In this document: positions 21,736-28,163 of the stretch, piece after piece
Numbering within the stretch: the first letter of the stretch is position 1
Layout: each line of letters begins with the position of its first letter
Assembly: GCA_900540995.1 (NCBI GenBank)
Contig: UQHO01000027.1
Location: 1 to 28,163, forward strand
Source: an uncultured Collinsella sp.
GTDB lineage: Bacteria; Actinomycetota; Coriobacteriia; Coriobacteriales; Coriobacteriaceae
DNA length: 28,163 nt
Direction: 5' to 3'
The notes under the pieces: generated by a model
Databases searched by the model: none
Told to the model about the DNA's origin: nothing
The model's input: the letters and a program-made list of their open reading frames with translations, nothing else
Program-made: the position numbers and the translations under genes

Positions 21736-22512
21736 TTGACGCAGCAGTTTACGATTTCCGTATCCCGACCGGATGGGACGCCCATCCCCGTCGTAGTTAC
21801 CAAAAAGCGCGTCAAGAACTTCAACCTGCGCGTCACATCGAGTGGTGAGGTCCACGCCAGTGCACCGCTCGGCGCCAGCCGCGAGCGCATCGAAGCGTTT
21901 GTAAAGCGCAACAGTGCCTGGATTGTCAACCGACTTGCCCAGCGTGAGCGACGTCAGGCGACGGCGCGAGAGCCGCTCAGTCCCTCGTCCATCATTGCAC
22001 TTTGGGGCAAGCCCATCACGGTACAGGATGCGCTCGATCACAACTTTGCATCACCCGCACCGCGACCCAAACAGGCCACCTTCGCAAGTTTTATGGGTAC
22101 CGATAAATCGGATGAAAGCCCACAGACCAAGCGGCACGCAATCCTCGACGGCCTAACGTCCGATGAGCTCCAAGCCCACATCGACCAGCTCTATACGTCC
22201 GAAGTCACATCGGCGCTGCGCGATATGGTGCACGCATACGAAATCGCAATGGGTGTCGCCGTTTCTCGCGTTTCCGTACGCAGTATGAAAACGCGTTGGG
22301 GCTCATGCACTCCCAAATCCGGCGCCATTCGCATCGCACGCGAACTTGCCGCCTATCCCATCGAATGCCTCGACATGGTTGTCGCCCACGAGCTCGTCCA
22401 CTTGCTCGAGCCAAGCCACAACCAGCGGTTCCACGTCCTGCTCGACACATACTGCCCCAACAATAGAGCACTGTCCCAGCGGCTCAAGCAGCCACCCATA
22501 GAGACATATTAG
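21736..22512 (+). CDS. YgjP-type zinc metallopeptidase (DUF45)
   Basis: A 258-residue protein of the YgjP/SprT-like family. The N-terminal part (KKRVKNFNLRVTSSGEVHASAPLGASRERIEAFV) is the family's beta-rich lead. The C-terminal zincin part has SMKTRWGSCTPKSGAIR and then HELVH (218-222) followed by EPSHNQRFH, giving the HExxH-type motif and the third His ligand. A stretch at about 100-140 is family-variable. Function in bacteria is unclear; a role in protein or nucleoprotein quality control is suggested by relatives. TTG at 21736 follows GAAGGA with 5-6 nt spacing and no better start is available. Confidence 0.88.
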   Translation: MTQQFTISVSRPDGTPIPVVVTKKRVKNFNLRVTSSGEVHASAPLGASRERIEAFVKRNSAWIVNRLAQRERRQATAREPLSPSSIIALWGKPITVQDALDHNFASPAPRPKQATFASFMGTDKSDESPQTKRHAILDGLTSDELQAHIDQLYTSEVTSALRDMVHAYEIAMGVAVSRVSVRSMKTRWGSCTPKSGAIRIARELAAYPIECLDMVVAHELVHLLEPSHNQRFHVLLDTYCPNNRALSQRLKQPPIETY

Positions 22513-22518
22513 TACCGG

Positions 22519-23004
22519 TTAGCGCACGCGCTCGATCTCGACGCCGCAGCTTGCCAGGGGCAGGCCAACAGGAGCCCACGGCTTATCGAGCTTTATGCGC
22601 ACACCAAGCAGCAGGGGGTAACGACGTAGCAGCATCTGGGCCACACCCTCGGCTGCAGCCTCGATGAGCTTAAACGTATGCTCGCGCAGATAGCCATCGA
22701 CATCGTGGCACACCGAGCCGTAGTCAATCGAGGCATCCAGGTTATCGTGCTCCCCCGCCGTGCGCAGGTCGGCATAGAGCACCAGAGAAACGATGAACTT
22801 CTGACCCAGCGCATTCTCCTCGGGATACACGCCATGGTTGGCAAAAACCTCAAGGCCATCAATGACAATGCGATCGGCATGGCGCAGATCGTCATAGCTC
22901 ACGTGAGGCACCGCCGTTGCGGTGGATATTTCGCCCCTTCCACGGCGGGCGAGCTCAGCACCTTCAGTCTTGGTTGCATTCTCGGGCAGCTTCTTGTTAC
23001 TCAA
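22519..23004 (-). CDS. folB: Dihydroneopterin aldolase
   Basis: A 161-residue FolB that converts 7,8-dihydroneopterin to 6-hydroxymethyl-dihydropterin in folate synthesis. The catalytic Glu lies in FANHGVYPEENALGQKF and the catalytic Lys in RIKLDKPWAPVG. The usual length is about 120 residues. Here some 40 extra, charged residues precede the fold (MSNKKLPENATKTEG...). TTG at 23004 follows AAGGAG by 9 nt, which supports the long form; an internal GTG just before SYDDLRHADRIVIDG would give a normal-length enzyme. Third gene of the folE-HD-folB unit. Confidence 0.92.
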   Translation of the reverse strand: MSNKKLPENATKTEGAELARRGRGEISTATAVPHVSYDDLRHADRIVIDGLEVFANHGVYPEENALGQKFIVSLVLYADLRTAGEHDNLDASIDYGSVCHDVDGYLREHTFKLIEAAAEGVAQMLLRRYPLLLGVRIKLDKPWAPVGLPLASCGVEIERVR

Positions 23005-23047
23005 CGCGATCGTCTCCTTCGTTTAGAACCCCGACCGCGCAAACTAA

Positions 23048-23629
23048 CTACACGCGAATCGACAGGTTCTTTTTATCATCGCTCCAGTTGCAAGCGTTGC
23101 GCGCGGGGCATGCAAAGCAGGCACGCGACGCTTTGTCGGCTGCAAAGAGCAGACGCTCAAGCGGTTGGCTGTTCACGCGCAGCTTTCGATGGCCCAGAAT
23201 GGCCGTCTTAATGGCTGCGGCATCGGCCGGCTCAAACGCCACGTCATCGGGCATGCCGCCGAGAATCGCATCAGCGACGCGTTCGCTTGTAACATCATGG
23301 GATATACCCGATTCATACTGTTCATCTTTGCCGATATCGTGAAGAAGTGCCGTGGCATAGATGACCTCGCGGTCAAATTCGAGCTGCTCCTCGAGATTCT
23401 TGATCCACATAATGCGAGCGACATCGAGCAGATGGTCAATACCGTGGCGGCAGAAGATGCGCCCCGATTCCAACTGTACGATGTTGCCCAGGTGCCGGCG
23501 GAACAGCCCGTTGGCACAAATGTAATCAATGCGAGGCATGGCACCAAAGGGGGCCAGGCCCGAAGCCATAAAGCCGCGACGCGACGTCCCCTCATCGGTC
23601 TTCGATGTAAAGTCGTTGACGACTCTCAT
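23048..23629 (-). CDS. HD-domain hydrolase in the folate cluster
   Basis: A 193-residue metal-dependent phosphohydrolase of the HD superfamily. His62 and His66 (CRHGIDHLLDVAR), His97-Asp98 (LLHDIGKDE), His111-Asp112 (SHDVTSERV) and Asp165 give the metal site. The C-terminus holds a CxxCx5C cluster (Cys171, Cys174, Cys180), which may bind zinc or iron-sulfur. Its start is 2 nt after the folE stop, so the two are coupled, and folB follows 43 nt later. The neighbours suggest a task in pterin synthesis, for example removing phosphate from dihydroneopterin triphosphate, for which no other candidate is seen. This is inference. Confidence 0.85.
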   Translation of the reverse strand: MRVVNDFTSKTDEGTSRRGFMASGLAPFGAMPRIDYICANGLFRRHLGNIVQLESGRIFCRHGIDHLLDVARIMWIKNLEEQLEFDREVIYATALLHDIGKDEQYESGISHDVTSERVADAILGGMPDDVAFEPADAAAIKTAILGHRKLRVNSQPLERLLFAADKASRACFACPARNACNWSDDKKNLSIRV

Positions 23630-23631
23630 GG

Positions 23632-24189
23632 TTAGCGGCCCAGCATCCTAAAGAAACGCTCCTCGAGCGCGGAATCGGTCTCAAAGACGCCGCGGCGAGC
23701 AAGCGTCACGGTCTTGGTGCCGGGCTTTTGCACGCCACGCATCGTCATGCACATATGCTCGGCCTCCATCAACACAATCGCTCCCTGGGGAGCGAGATAA
23801 TCCATGAGGGCATCGGCAACCTGTGCGCACAGTTGCTCCTGCAGCTGAAGACGGCGGGCATAAACCTCAACCGTGCGGGCGAGCTTGGAAAGCCCAGCCA
23901 CCCGACCGTTAGGGATATAACCAATGGCGGCCTTGCCATAAAACGGCAGCAGATGATGTTCGCACAGCGAGTAGAACGTAATGTCGCGCTCGATAACCAA
24001 ATCGTTCGAAGCGACGGCAAAGGTTTTGGACAGGTGCTCCTCGGCACTCTGGTCCATGCCGCCGGCGATCTCACCATACATACGGGCAACGCGCGCCGGG
24101 GTCTCCAGCAGGCCCCCACGAGTTGGGTTCTCGCCTATGCCCTCAAGCAACAGCTTAATGGCGCCCTCGACTTTTTCCTGATCGACCAT
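23632..24189 (-). CDS. folE: GTP cyclohydrolase I
   Basis: A 185-residue FolE that opens GTP to give 7,8-dihydroneopterin triphosphate, the first step to folate. The zinc and substrate residues are visible: SLCEHHLLPFYGKAAIGYIP (Cys and two His), KLARTVEVYARRLQLQEQL, and EAEHMCMTMRGVQKPGT. The length is typical. ATG at 24189 follows GAGG at 6-7 nt. The upstream 66 bp contain a possible promoter: TTGTGG, then TACCAT (24224-24229) inside the palindrome TGGTACCA, with a 19 bp spacer. It is followed directly by the HD gene. Confidence 0.96.
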   Translation of the reverse strand: MVDQEKVEGAIKLLLEGIGENPTRGGLLETPARVARMYGEIAGGMDQSAEEHLSKTFAVASNDLVIERDITFYSLCEHHLLPFYGKAAIGYIPNGRVAGLSKLARTVEVYARRLQLQEQLCAQVADALMDYLAPQGAIVLMEAEHMCMTMRGVQKPGTKTVTLARRGVFETDSALEERFFRMLGR

Positions 24190-24255
24190 CTGGGCCTCAC
24201 TTTTCCGATTTCACGTTAGCGCTATGGTACCACGCCCTCCAGCATCGACCACAAG

Positions 24256-24837
24256 CTACATAGTATGGGTCGAATAGACCGGATCATCACGCCAAAGTTC
24301 AACCGCATCACAAAGCGCAACGCCCTCGCGCTCAGCACGGGCGCGCGTAGCGTTCATATCGATCACGCGCTGGTTGCTCGAGCCCCTAAAACGCAATGAG
24401 ATATCATACAGATCCTGAACAAACGGGCCATCCACCAACATATCGAGGCAGGCAAGGATGCGGTCCGTCACCTCGGTATGATGACGACCGCCCGGCATAA
24501 GCTCCTCGAGCACGTCACCGGTAAAGCACCAAATGGTCTTCCCCGACTCCACGGGATAAGCCTCACGAACACGCTCGACAAACTCAACGAGTCCCGCCTG
24601 ATTCTCAGGTTCCATAGGCTCGCCGCCCAAAATCGTCAGACCATCGATAAAGGGATGGTCGAGGCTCTCAATAATCTTGTCTTCGACGGCACGATCAAAC
24701 GGCTCGCCCGCAGCAAAGTCCCACGCGACAGAGTTAAAGCAATTCTTGCACCCACGACGGCACCCGCTCACAAACAGAGAAGTACGAACGCCTTCCCCAT
24801 CAGCAATGTCGAAATACTTAATGTTCGCGTAGTTCAT
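24256..24837 (-). CDS. nrdG: Anaerobic ribonucleotide reductase activating protein
   Basis: A 193-residue radical-SAM enzyme that installs the glycyl radical in NrdD. The 4Fe-4S motif CRRGCKNC (Cys26, Cys30, Cys33) is CxxxCxxC. The GGEP segment (TILGGEPMEPEN) binds SAM. The N-terminus NYANIKYFDIADGEGVRTSLFVSGC is typical of NrdG. ATG at 24837 follows GGGAGAG; this ribosome site is itself part of the small palindrome CTCCCGGGAG and directly abuts a 22 bp inverted repeat. The upstream open frame runs through that repeat and is not coding. It lies downstream of nrdD on the same strand. Confidence 0.95.
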   Translation of the reverse strand: MNYANIKYFDIADGEGVRTSLFVSGCRRGCKNCFNSVAWDFAAGEPFDRAVEDKIIESLDHPFIDGLTILGGEPMEPENQAGLVEFVERVREAYPVESGKTIWCFTGDVLEELMPGGRHHTEVTDRILACLDMLVDGPFVQDLYDISLRFRGSSNQRVIDMNATRARAEREGVALCDAVELWRDDPVYSTHTM

Positions 24838-24852
24838 AAGTAACTCTCCCGG

Positions 24853-24936
24853 GAGGCCGGGACATATCATCCCGTCCTCAAACATTCTCGGCCTTCGGCC
24901 TGCGAAACTGCGGGCGGGACGATATGTCCCGGCCTC
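24853..24936. repeat. Large inverted repeat upstream of nrdG
   Basis: GAGGCCGGGACATATC-A-TCCCG (24853-24874) pairs with 24915-24936 with one A/C mismatch in 22 bp. The 40-nt loop holds a small GGCC-TTC-GGCC hairpin (24890-24900). On the nrdG-coding strand it ends right at the ribosome site of nrdG. There is no T-tract. Confidence 0.88.
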
Positions 24937-25116
24937 ATGCAAAGGGTAACTCAATGAACGAAGCGAACATCGAGTATAGGGTTCGAGGTCCAATAAAAAC
25001 CTTGTTGCAGCTCAACCGCCATCGCAAATAAATCAAAGCTGCAGCTCGAATTATTTCCGCTAAGAACTTCGAGGAGTGAGCAGACCGCATGCTGCATCTC
25101 AGCTACGTCAACTTGG
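24937..25116. other. Gene-free spacer between the two nrdDG inverted repeats
   Basis: This 180 bp stretch is AT-richer than its surroundings and has no ORF with a ribosome site. GCAGCT occurs twice (about 25007 and 25043), the second inside AGCTGCAGCT. GGTTCGAGGTCC resembles a tRNA T-loop, but no acceptor or anticodon stem can be built around it. With the repeats it makes up the 426 bp without a gene between nrdG and nrdD. Confidence 0.5.
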
Positions 25117-25250
25117 CTGCCCCGTAGCGAGGCCCCGGACCTTTGCTCGATATAAGTTCCGCACGAACAGGAGGCGCCAGTGGCGCCTCCGTCGTGAGCC
25201 AGGACTGTCCGAAATAGCGAGTAAAGGTCCGGGGCCTCGCTACGGGGCAG
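25117..25250. repeat. Very large cruciform-type inverted repeat downstream of nrdD
   Basis: A perfect 28 bp inverted repeat, 25117-25144 with 25223-25250 (it starts CTGCCCCGTAGCGAGGCC), continues with CTCG and TAT pairing after one mismatch. The central part forms its own 10 bp hairpin GGAGGCGCCA-G-TGGCGCCTCC (25170-25190). The whole 134 bp is an imperfect palindrome 14 bp after the nrdD stop codon. It could end or stabilise the nrdD message, or be a small mobile-type repeat. Confidence 0.9.
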
Positions 25251-25263
25251 TCTGGGATGGTTA

Positions 25264-27486
25264 TTAGAGATGCAGCACGCGGTCGCGGATCTCCTCGGTT
25301 CGGCCCTGGTTCCAGAACTGGGTACCGATGTAGCCGCACGTACGACGAGCGACGTTCATCTTCTCCTGGTCACGATTGCCGCAATTGGGGCACTCCCACA
25401 CCAGTTTGCCGTCATCCTCGACAATCTTGATCTCGCCGTCGTAGCCGCACACCTGGCAGTAGTCGCTCTTGGTGTTGAGCTCGGCGTACATGATGTTGTC
25501 GTAGATGTACTGCATCACGCGAATGACAGCCTTGAGGTTGTCCTGCATGTTGGGAACTTCAACGTAGGAGATAGCACCGCCCGGCGAAAGCTGCTGGAAC
25601 ATGCCCTCGAACTTGAGCTTATCGAAAGCATCAATCTCCTCAGACACATGGACGTGGTAGCTGTTGGTGATGTAGCCCTTGTCCGTCACGCCCGGGATGA
25701 TGCCAAAACGACGCTGCAGGCACTTGGCGAACTTGTAGGTCGTCGACTCAAGCGGGGTACCGTACAGCGAGAAGTCAATATCGCTTTCGGCCTTCCACTC
25801 GGCGCACTTGTCGTTCATGCGTTGCATGACGGCCATGGCAAAGGGCGTGCCCTCCTTCTCGGTGTGGCTGTGGCCCGTCATATACTTGACGCACTCATAC
25901 AGGCCGGCATAACCCAGACTAATGGTGGAGTAACCGCCCACGAGCAGCTTGTCGATCGTCTCGCCCTTCTTCAGACGGGCGAGGGCACCGTACTGCCAAA
26001 GAATCGGTGCGGCATCCGAAAGCGTACCCATCAGACGCTCATGACGGCACAGCAGGGCGCGGTGGCACAGCTCAAGGCGCTCGTCGAAGATCTTCCAGAA
26101 CTTGTCCATATCCTGGTGCGAGCTCAGCGCGACATCGGGCAGGTTGATGGTCACGACGCCCTGGTTAAAGCGACCATAGTACTTGGGCTTGTTCGGGTCG
26201 TAGTTCAGCGCGTTGGCAACGTTGTTAAAGCCGTTGCCCGAGCGGTCGGGCGTCAAGAAGCTGCGGCAGCCCATGCAGGTATAGCAGTCGCCGTTACCCG
26301 CGGTCTCGCCCTTCGACAGCTTGAGCTCGCGCATCTTTTTCTCGGAGATGTAATCGGGCACCATGCGCTTGGCAGTGCACTTGGCAGCCAGCTGGGTCAG
26401 GTAGAAGTACGGGGAATCCTCGTGAACGTTATCGTCCTCGAGTACATAGATAAGCTTGGGGAATGCCGGGGTGATCCATACGCCGGCCTCGTTCTTAACG
26501 CCCTCGTAGCGCTGGCGAAGCGTCTCCTCCACGATCATGGCAAGGTCGTGCTTCTCCTGAGGCGTACGGGCCTCGTTAAGATACATAAAGACCGTCACGA
26601 ACGGCGCCTGGCCATTGGTGGTCATAAGGGTCACGACCTGATACTGAATCGTCTGGACGCCGCGACGGATCTCGTCGCGCAGACGGTCCTCAACGACCTC
26701 ACGGACCTTCTCGGCAGACGCAGAGACACCGAGCTCCTCGAGCTCGCGAGCGACCTCGCCGCGAATCTTTTGACGGCTCACCTCGACGAACGGGGCAAGA
26801 TGGGTCAGCGAAATCGACTGGCCTCCGTACTGGGAGGAAGCAACCTGGGCGATGATCTGCGTCGCGATGTTGCAGGCGGTCGAGAAGCTGTGCGGCTTCT
26901 CGATCAGCGTACCCGAGATAACAGTGCCGTTCTGGAGCATGTCCTCCAGGTTCACCAGATCGCAGTTGTGCATGTGCTGGGCAAAGTAGTCCGAATCATG
27001 GAAGTGAATCAGGCCCTCATTGTGAGCATCCACAATCTCCTGGGGCAGCAGCACACGCTGCGTCAGGTCCTTGGAGATCTCGCCGGCCATGTAGTCACGC
27101 TGAACGGAATTGACGGTCGGGTTCTTGTTGGAGTTCTCCTGCTTGACCTCTTCGTTGTTGCACTCAATCAGCGACAGAATCTTGTCGTCGGTCGTGTTCT
27201 TCTGGCGCTTCAGGCTCTGAACATAGCGATAGATGATGTAGTGGCGGGCAACCTCGTAGCAGTCGAGACGCATGATCTCGTCCTCGACCAGATCCTGAAT
27301 CTCCTCGACCGAAACGGTGTGGCCCGCGTTCTCGCATGCCTCGGCGACGTTTTGTGCCGCGTAAACCACCTGGCGGTCGGTAAGACGAGAGCTCTCCTCG
27401 ACCTCCAAGTTTGCGGCGCGGATGGCATTGACGATCTTATCGATGTCAAAGACAACCTCGGTGCCGCTGCGCTTGATGATCTTCAT
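25264..27486 (-). CDS. nrdD: Anaerobic ribonucleoside-triphosphate reductase
   Basis: A 740-residue class III ribonucleotide reductase that makes dNTPs under anaerobic conditions. Residues 1-95 form an ATP-cone (KIIKRSGTEVVFDIDKIVNAI...DEIMRLDCYEVARHYIIYR) for allosteric control. The central 10-stranded barrel includes HFHDSDYFAQHMHNCDLVNLEDML and CYTCMGCRSFL. The C-terminus has a zinc site with two CxxC pairs (CQVC, CPNC) and the glycyl-radical loop RRTCGYIG, with Gly718 the radical site. ATG at 27486 follows AAAGAGG; the few codons upstream lack support. It is driven by a promoter with two NrdR boxes, followed by two large inverted repeats and then nrdG. Confidence 0.97.
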   Translation of the reverse strand: MKIIKRSGTEVVFDIDKIVNAIRAANLEVEESSRLTDRQVVYAAQNVAEACENAGHTVSVEEIQDLVEDEIMRLDCYEVARHYIIYRYVQSLKRQKNTTDDKILSLIECNNEEVKQENSNKNPTVNSVQRDYMAGEISKDLTQRVLLPQEIVDAHNEGLIHFHDSDYFAQHMHNCDLVNLEDMLQNGTVISGTLIEKPHSFSTACNIATQIIAQVASSQYGGQSISLTHLAPFVEVSRQKIRGEVARELEELGVSASAEKVREVVEDRLRDEIRRGVQTIQYQVVTLMTTNGQAPFVTVFMYLNEARTPQEKHDLAMIVEETLRQRYEGVKNEAGVWITPAFPKLIYVLEDDNVHEDSPYFYLTQLAAKCTAKRMVPDYISEKKMRELKLSKGETAGNGDCYTCMGCRSFLTPDRSGNGFNNVANALNYDPNKPKYYGRFNQGVVTINLPDVALSSHQDMDKFWKIFDERLELCHRALLCRHERLMGTLSDAAPILWQYGALARLKKGETIDKLLVGGYSTISLGYAGLYECVKYMTGHSHTEKEGTPFAMAVMQRMNDKCAEWKAESDIDFSLYGTPLESTTYKFAKCLQRRFGIIPGVTDKGYITNSYHVHVSEEIDAFDKLKFEGMFQQLSPGGAISYVEVPNMQDNLKAVIRVMQYIYDNIMYAELNTKSDYCQVCGYDGEIKIVEDDGKLVWECPNCGNRDQEKMNVARRTCGYIGTQFWNQGRTEEIRDRVLHL

Positions 27487-27620
27487 CCTCTTGCCTCTTT
27501 CGCATCGTAGCCTCATCGCGCTTCAGAGCCAAACGATACCCGGCAGGGCTTGCCCCTGTCTTGCGGCGCCGTCGCGCAATCTGTGTTCTCGATAAACCAT
27601 AAGCCTCCATGCGGACATTC

Positions 27621-27646
27621 CCTGGAGCCGATCAAGCGGCTCCAGG
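27621..27646 (-). other. Leader hairpin of nrdD
   Basis: CCTGGAGCCG (27621-27630) pairs perfectly with CGGCTCCAGG (27637-27646), with a 6-nt loop, in the predicted nrdD leader of about 220 nt. No T-tract follows. It may stabilise the message or take part in control. The rest of the leader (27487-27707) has no other structure or convincing ORF. Confidence 0.55.
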
Positions 27647-27711
27647 ACACGTTCAAAAGAGGCAGTTAAGGTCTTCGTTCTCTGTCCGCCATCTATCATA
27701 CGACAAAGAGG

Positions 27712-27727
27712 CATCTATATCCTGTAT
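27712..27727. promoter_or_regulatory. NrdR box 2 (overlaps nrdD -10)
   Basis: CATCTATATCCTGTAT matches 11 of 16 positions of the NrdR-box consensus ACACWATATVTWGTGT, including the TATAT centre. It begins exactly 32 bp from NrdR box 1, the three-helical-turn spacing usual for paired boxes, and covers the -10 hexamer. Confidence 0.65.
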
Positions 27728-27743
27728 TCTTTTTTTAGGTCAA
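27714..27743 (-). promoter_or_regulatory. nrdD promoter
   Basis: On the minus strand, TTGACC (27738-27743) and TATAGA (27714-27719) are separated by 18 bp. Transcription would start near 27707. One NrdR box lies just upstream of the -35 and the other over the -10. A second TTGACC at 27767-27772 has no matching -10. Confidence 0.65.
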
Positions 27744-27759
27744 ACACAACATATAGTGT
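27744..27759. promoter_or_regulatory. NrdR box 1
   Basis: ACACAACATATAGTGT matches 15 of 16 positions of the NrdR consensus and is nearly palindromic. NrdR is the zinc/ATP-cone repressor of ribonucleotide reductase genes; its gene is not in this window. Confidence 0.82.
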
Positions 27760-27938
27760 TTCAGCAGGTCAAAGCAATTAGTCATTTTGCAGACGCATTA
27801 ATTATGAGGGGTTCTTGGCAAGTCGGTAAAACGTTACCAACACGGCTACCTGCATGGCAGTTATAAAACCCCCTTAGTCAAGCCGCTGACAAATCCTACC
27901 AAAACCAAGCCGCTCACGCCAAAAGAATCCAAAAGATT

Positions 27939-28133
27939 ATGCTTGACCAACATGTTGCGGTCACGATCGGCCAGGACGTATGCAATCTGCCGGCACCTCT
28001 ACGGGATGCGAAGACCATCGCGTACAACCTTGGATCAATATTTGGTGGCTTATTTGCCGGCATGTTTGGCGGCATAAAACAAAACAGCCCAGAGGACATA
28101 GCCTCTGAGCTGCGAACATTTGGTGGGCGTTAG
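27939..28133 (+). CDS. Doubtful small ORF with glycine-zipper segment
   Basis: A 64-residue frame with a hydrophobic Gly-rich stretch (LGSIFGGLFAGMFGGI). There is no ribosome site before the ATG, and the frame stays open upstream to 27867 without a start codon. Its 3' end runs through the tRNA terminator and into the tRNA 3' end on the other strand. It may be a decayed fragment (for example of an element at the tRNA) or chance. No function is proposed. Confidence 0.2.
   Translation: MLDQHVAVTIGQDVCNLPAPLRDAKTIAYNLGSIFGGLFAGMFGGIKQNSPEDIASELRTFGGR
28076..28112 (-). terminator. tRNA terminator
   Basis: On the minus strand, CAGC-TC-AGAGG and CCTCT-GG-GCTG form a stem-loop (28085-28112) followed by TTTTGTTTT. 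It begins 9 nt after the CCA end of the tRNA and would end its transcript. Confidence 0.78.
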
Positions 28134-28163
28134 AAGATTTGAACTTCTGACCTCTTCCGTGTC
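28121..28163 (-). tRNA. 3' part of a tRNA, probably tRNA-Val(GAC); cut by window edge
   Basis: On the minus strand the sequence gives a T arm AGAAG-TTCAAAT-CTTCT, then AACGCCC, the discriminator A and an encoded CCA. The preceding bases fit a variable loop AGGTC and the 3' side of the anticodon stem GGAAG. With standard numbering the last five bases of the window read GACAC, that is positions 34-38, which would give the anticodon GAC (valine). The 5' half is outside the window, so the identity is tentative while the tRNA itself is clear. Confidence 0.85.

Noticed and set aside
22919..22933. TTGCGGTGGATATTT in folB, similar to the repeat ends
   Set aside because: It lies inside a coding region, lacks the complementary arm and the tail, and is probably chance.
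24979..24991. GGGTTCGAGGTCC resembling a tRNA T-loop
   Set aside because: No acceptor, D or anticodon stem can be built around it.
25270..27510. Plus-strand open frame of 746 codons antisense to nrdD
   Set aside because: A shadow of the high-GC nrdD gene; nrdD has all family motifs and the antisense frame shows no recognisable protein.
27523..27714. Minus-strand ORF of 63 codons in the nrdD leader
   Set aside because: No ribosome site; it overlaps the promoter and the leader hairpin, and has no recognisable features.

Overview
The window looks like chromosomal DNA of a gut coriobacterium, most likely Collinsella or a close relative (inference). The sequence is GC-rich, uses GTG and TTG starts freely, has strong GGAGG-type ribosome sites, and carries an anaerobic gene set: NrdD/NrdG, a ferredoxin-like aldo/keto reductase, flavodoxin with DUF3793, and O-acetylhomoserine sulfhydrylase. 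I see no phage, IS element, CRISPR array or rRNA. The only tRNA is the 3' part of one at the right edge.

Layout. 1-2087: a UvrX/UmuC-like Y-family polymerase and a YolD-like partner, behind a good promoter with two tandem LexA-like boxes. 2114-2497 (-): a small membrane protein fused to a heavy-metal (HMA) domain, with a CsoR-like operator upstream. 2673-3843: DUF3793 protein and flavodoxin, closed by a strong bidirectional terminator. 3961-7066 (-): an amino-acid ABC importer (binding lipoprotein, permease with an extra exported domain, ATPase). 7214-10525 (-): endonuclease IV, a Gfo/Idh/MocA oxidoreductase and an Fe-S aldo/keto reductase, separated by two copies of a palindromic repeat whose stems co-vary. 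10673-11917: a fragment resembling the C-terminus of a cyclase-family protein, then a ketopantoate-reductase-like gene. 12026-13200 (-): a two-TM small protein and a secreted coiled-coil protein. 13512-15098: metY (-) with a long leader holding a 17-codon Cys-containing upstream ORF, divergent from a LysR regulator. 16100-18620 (+): RNase HI, a second Gfo/Idh/MocA enzyme, acylphosphatase and a PerR/Fur-type regulator. 18636-20527 (-): a Cof-type phosphatase, and a translationally coupled SlyD-like and UreE-like pair that suggests nickel handling. 20648-22512 (+): a membrane-dipeptidase family enzyme and a YgjP-type metallopeptidase. 22519-24189 (-): folE, an HD-domain hydrolase and folB. 24256-27486 (-): nrdG and nrdD separated by two very large inverted repeats, with a promoter flanked by two NrdR boxes exactly 32 bp apart. 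28121-28163 (-): 3' part of a tRNA (probably Val-GAC) with its terminator.

Together the genes cover stress and metal responses (LexA, CsoR-like, PerR-like), sulfur amino-acid synthesis, anaerobic dNTP synthesis and the first part of folate synthesis. No single large new system is obvious. The most original signals are the metY leader peptide, the co-varying intergenic repeat, the UreE-SlyD pair, the HD protein inside the folate cluster, and the nrdD-nrdG hairpins.
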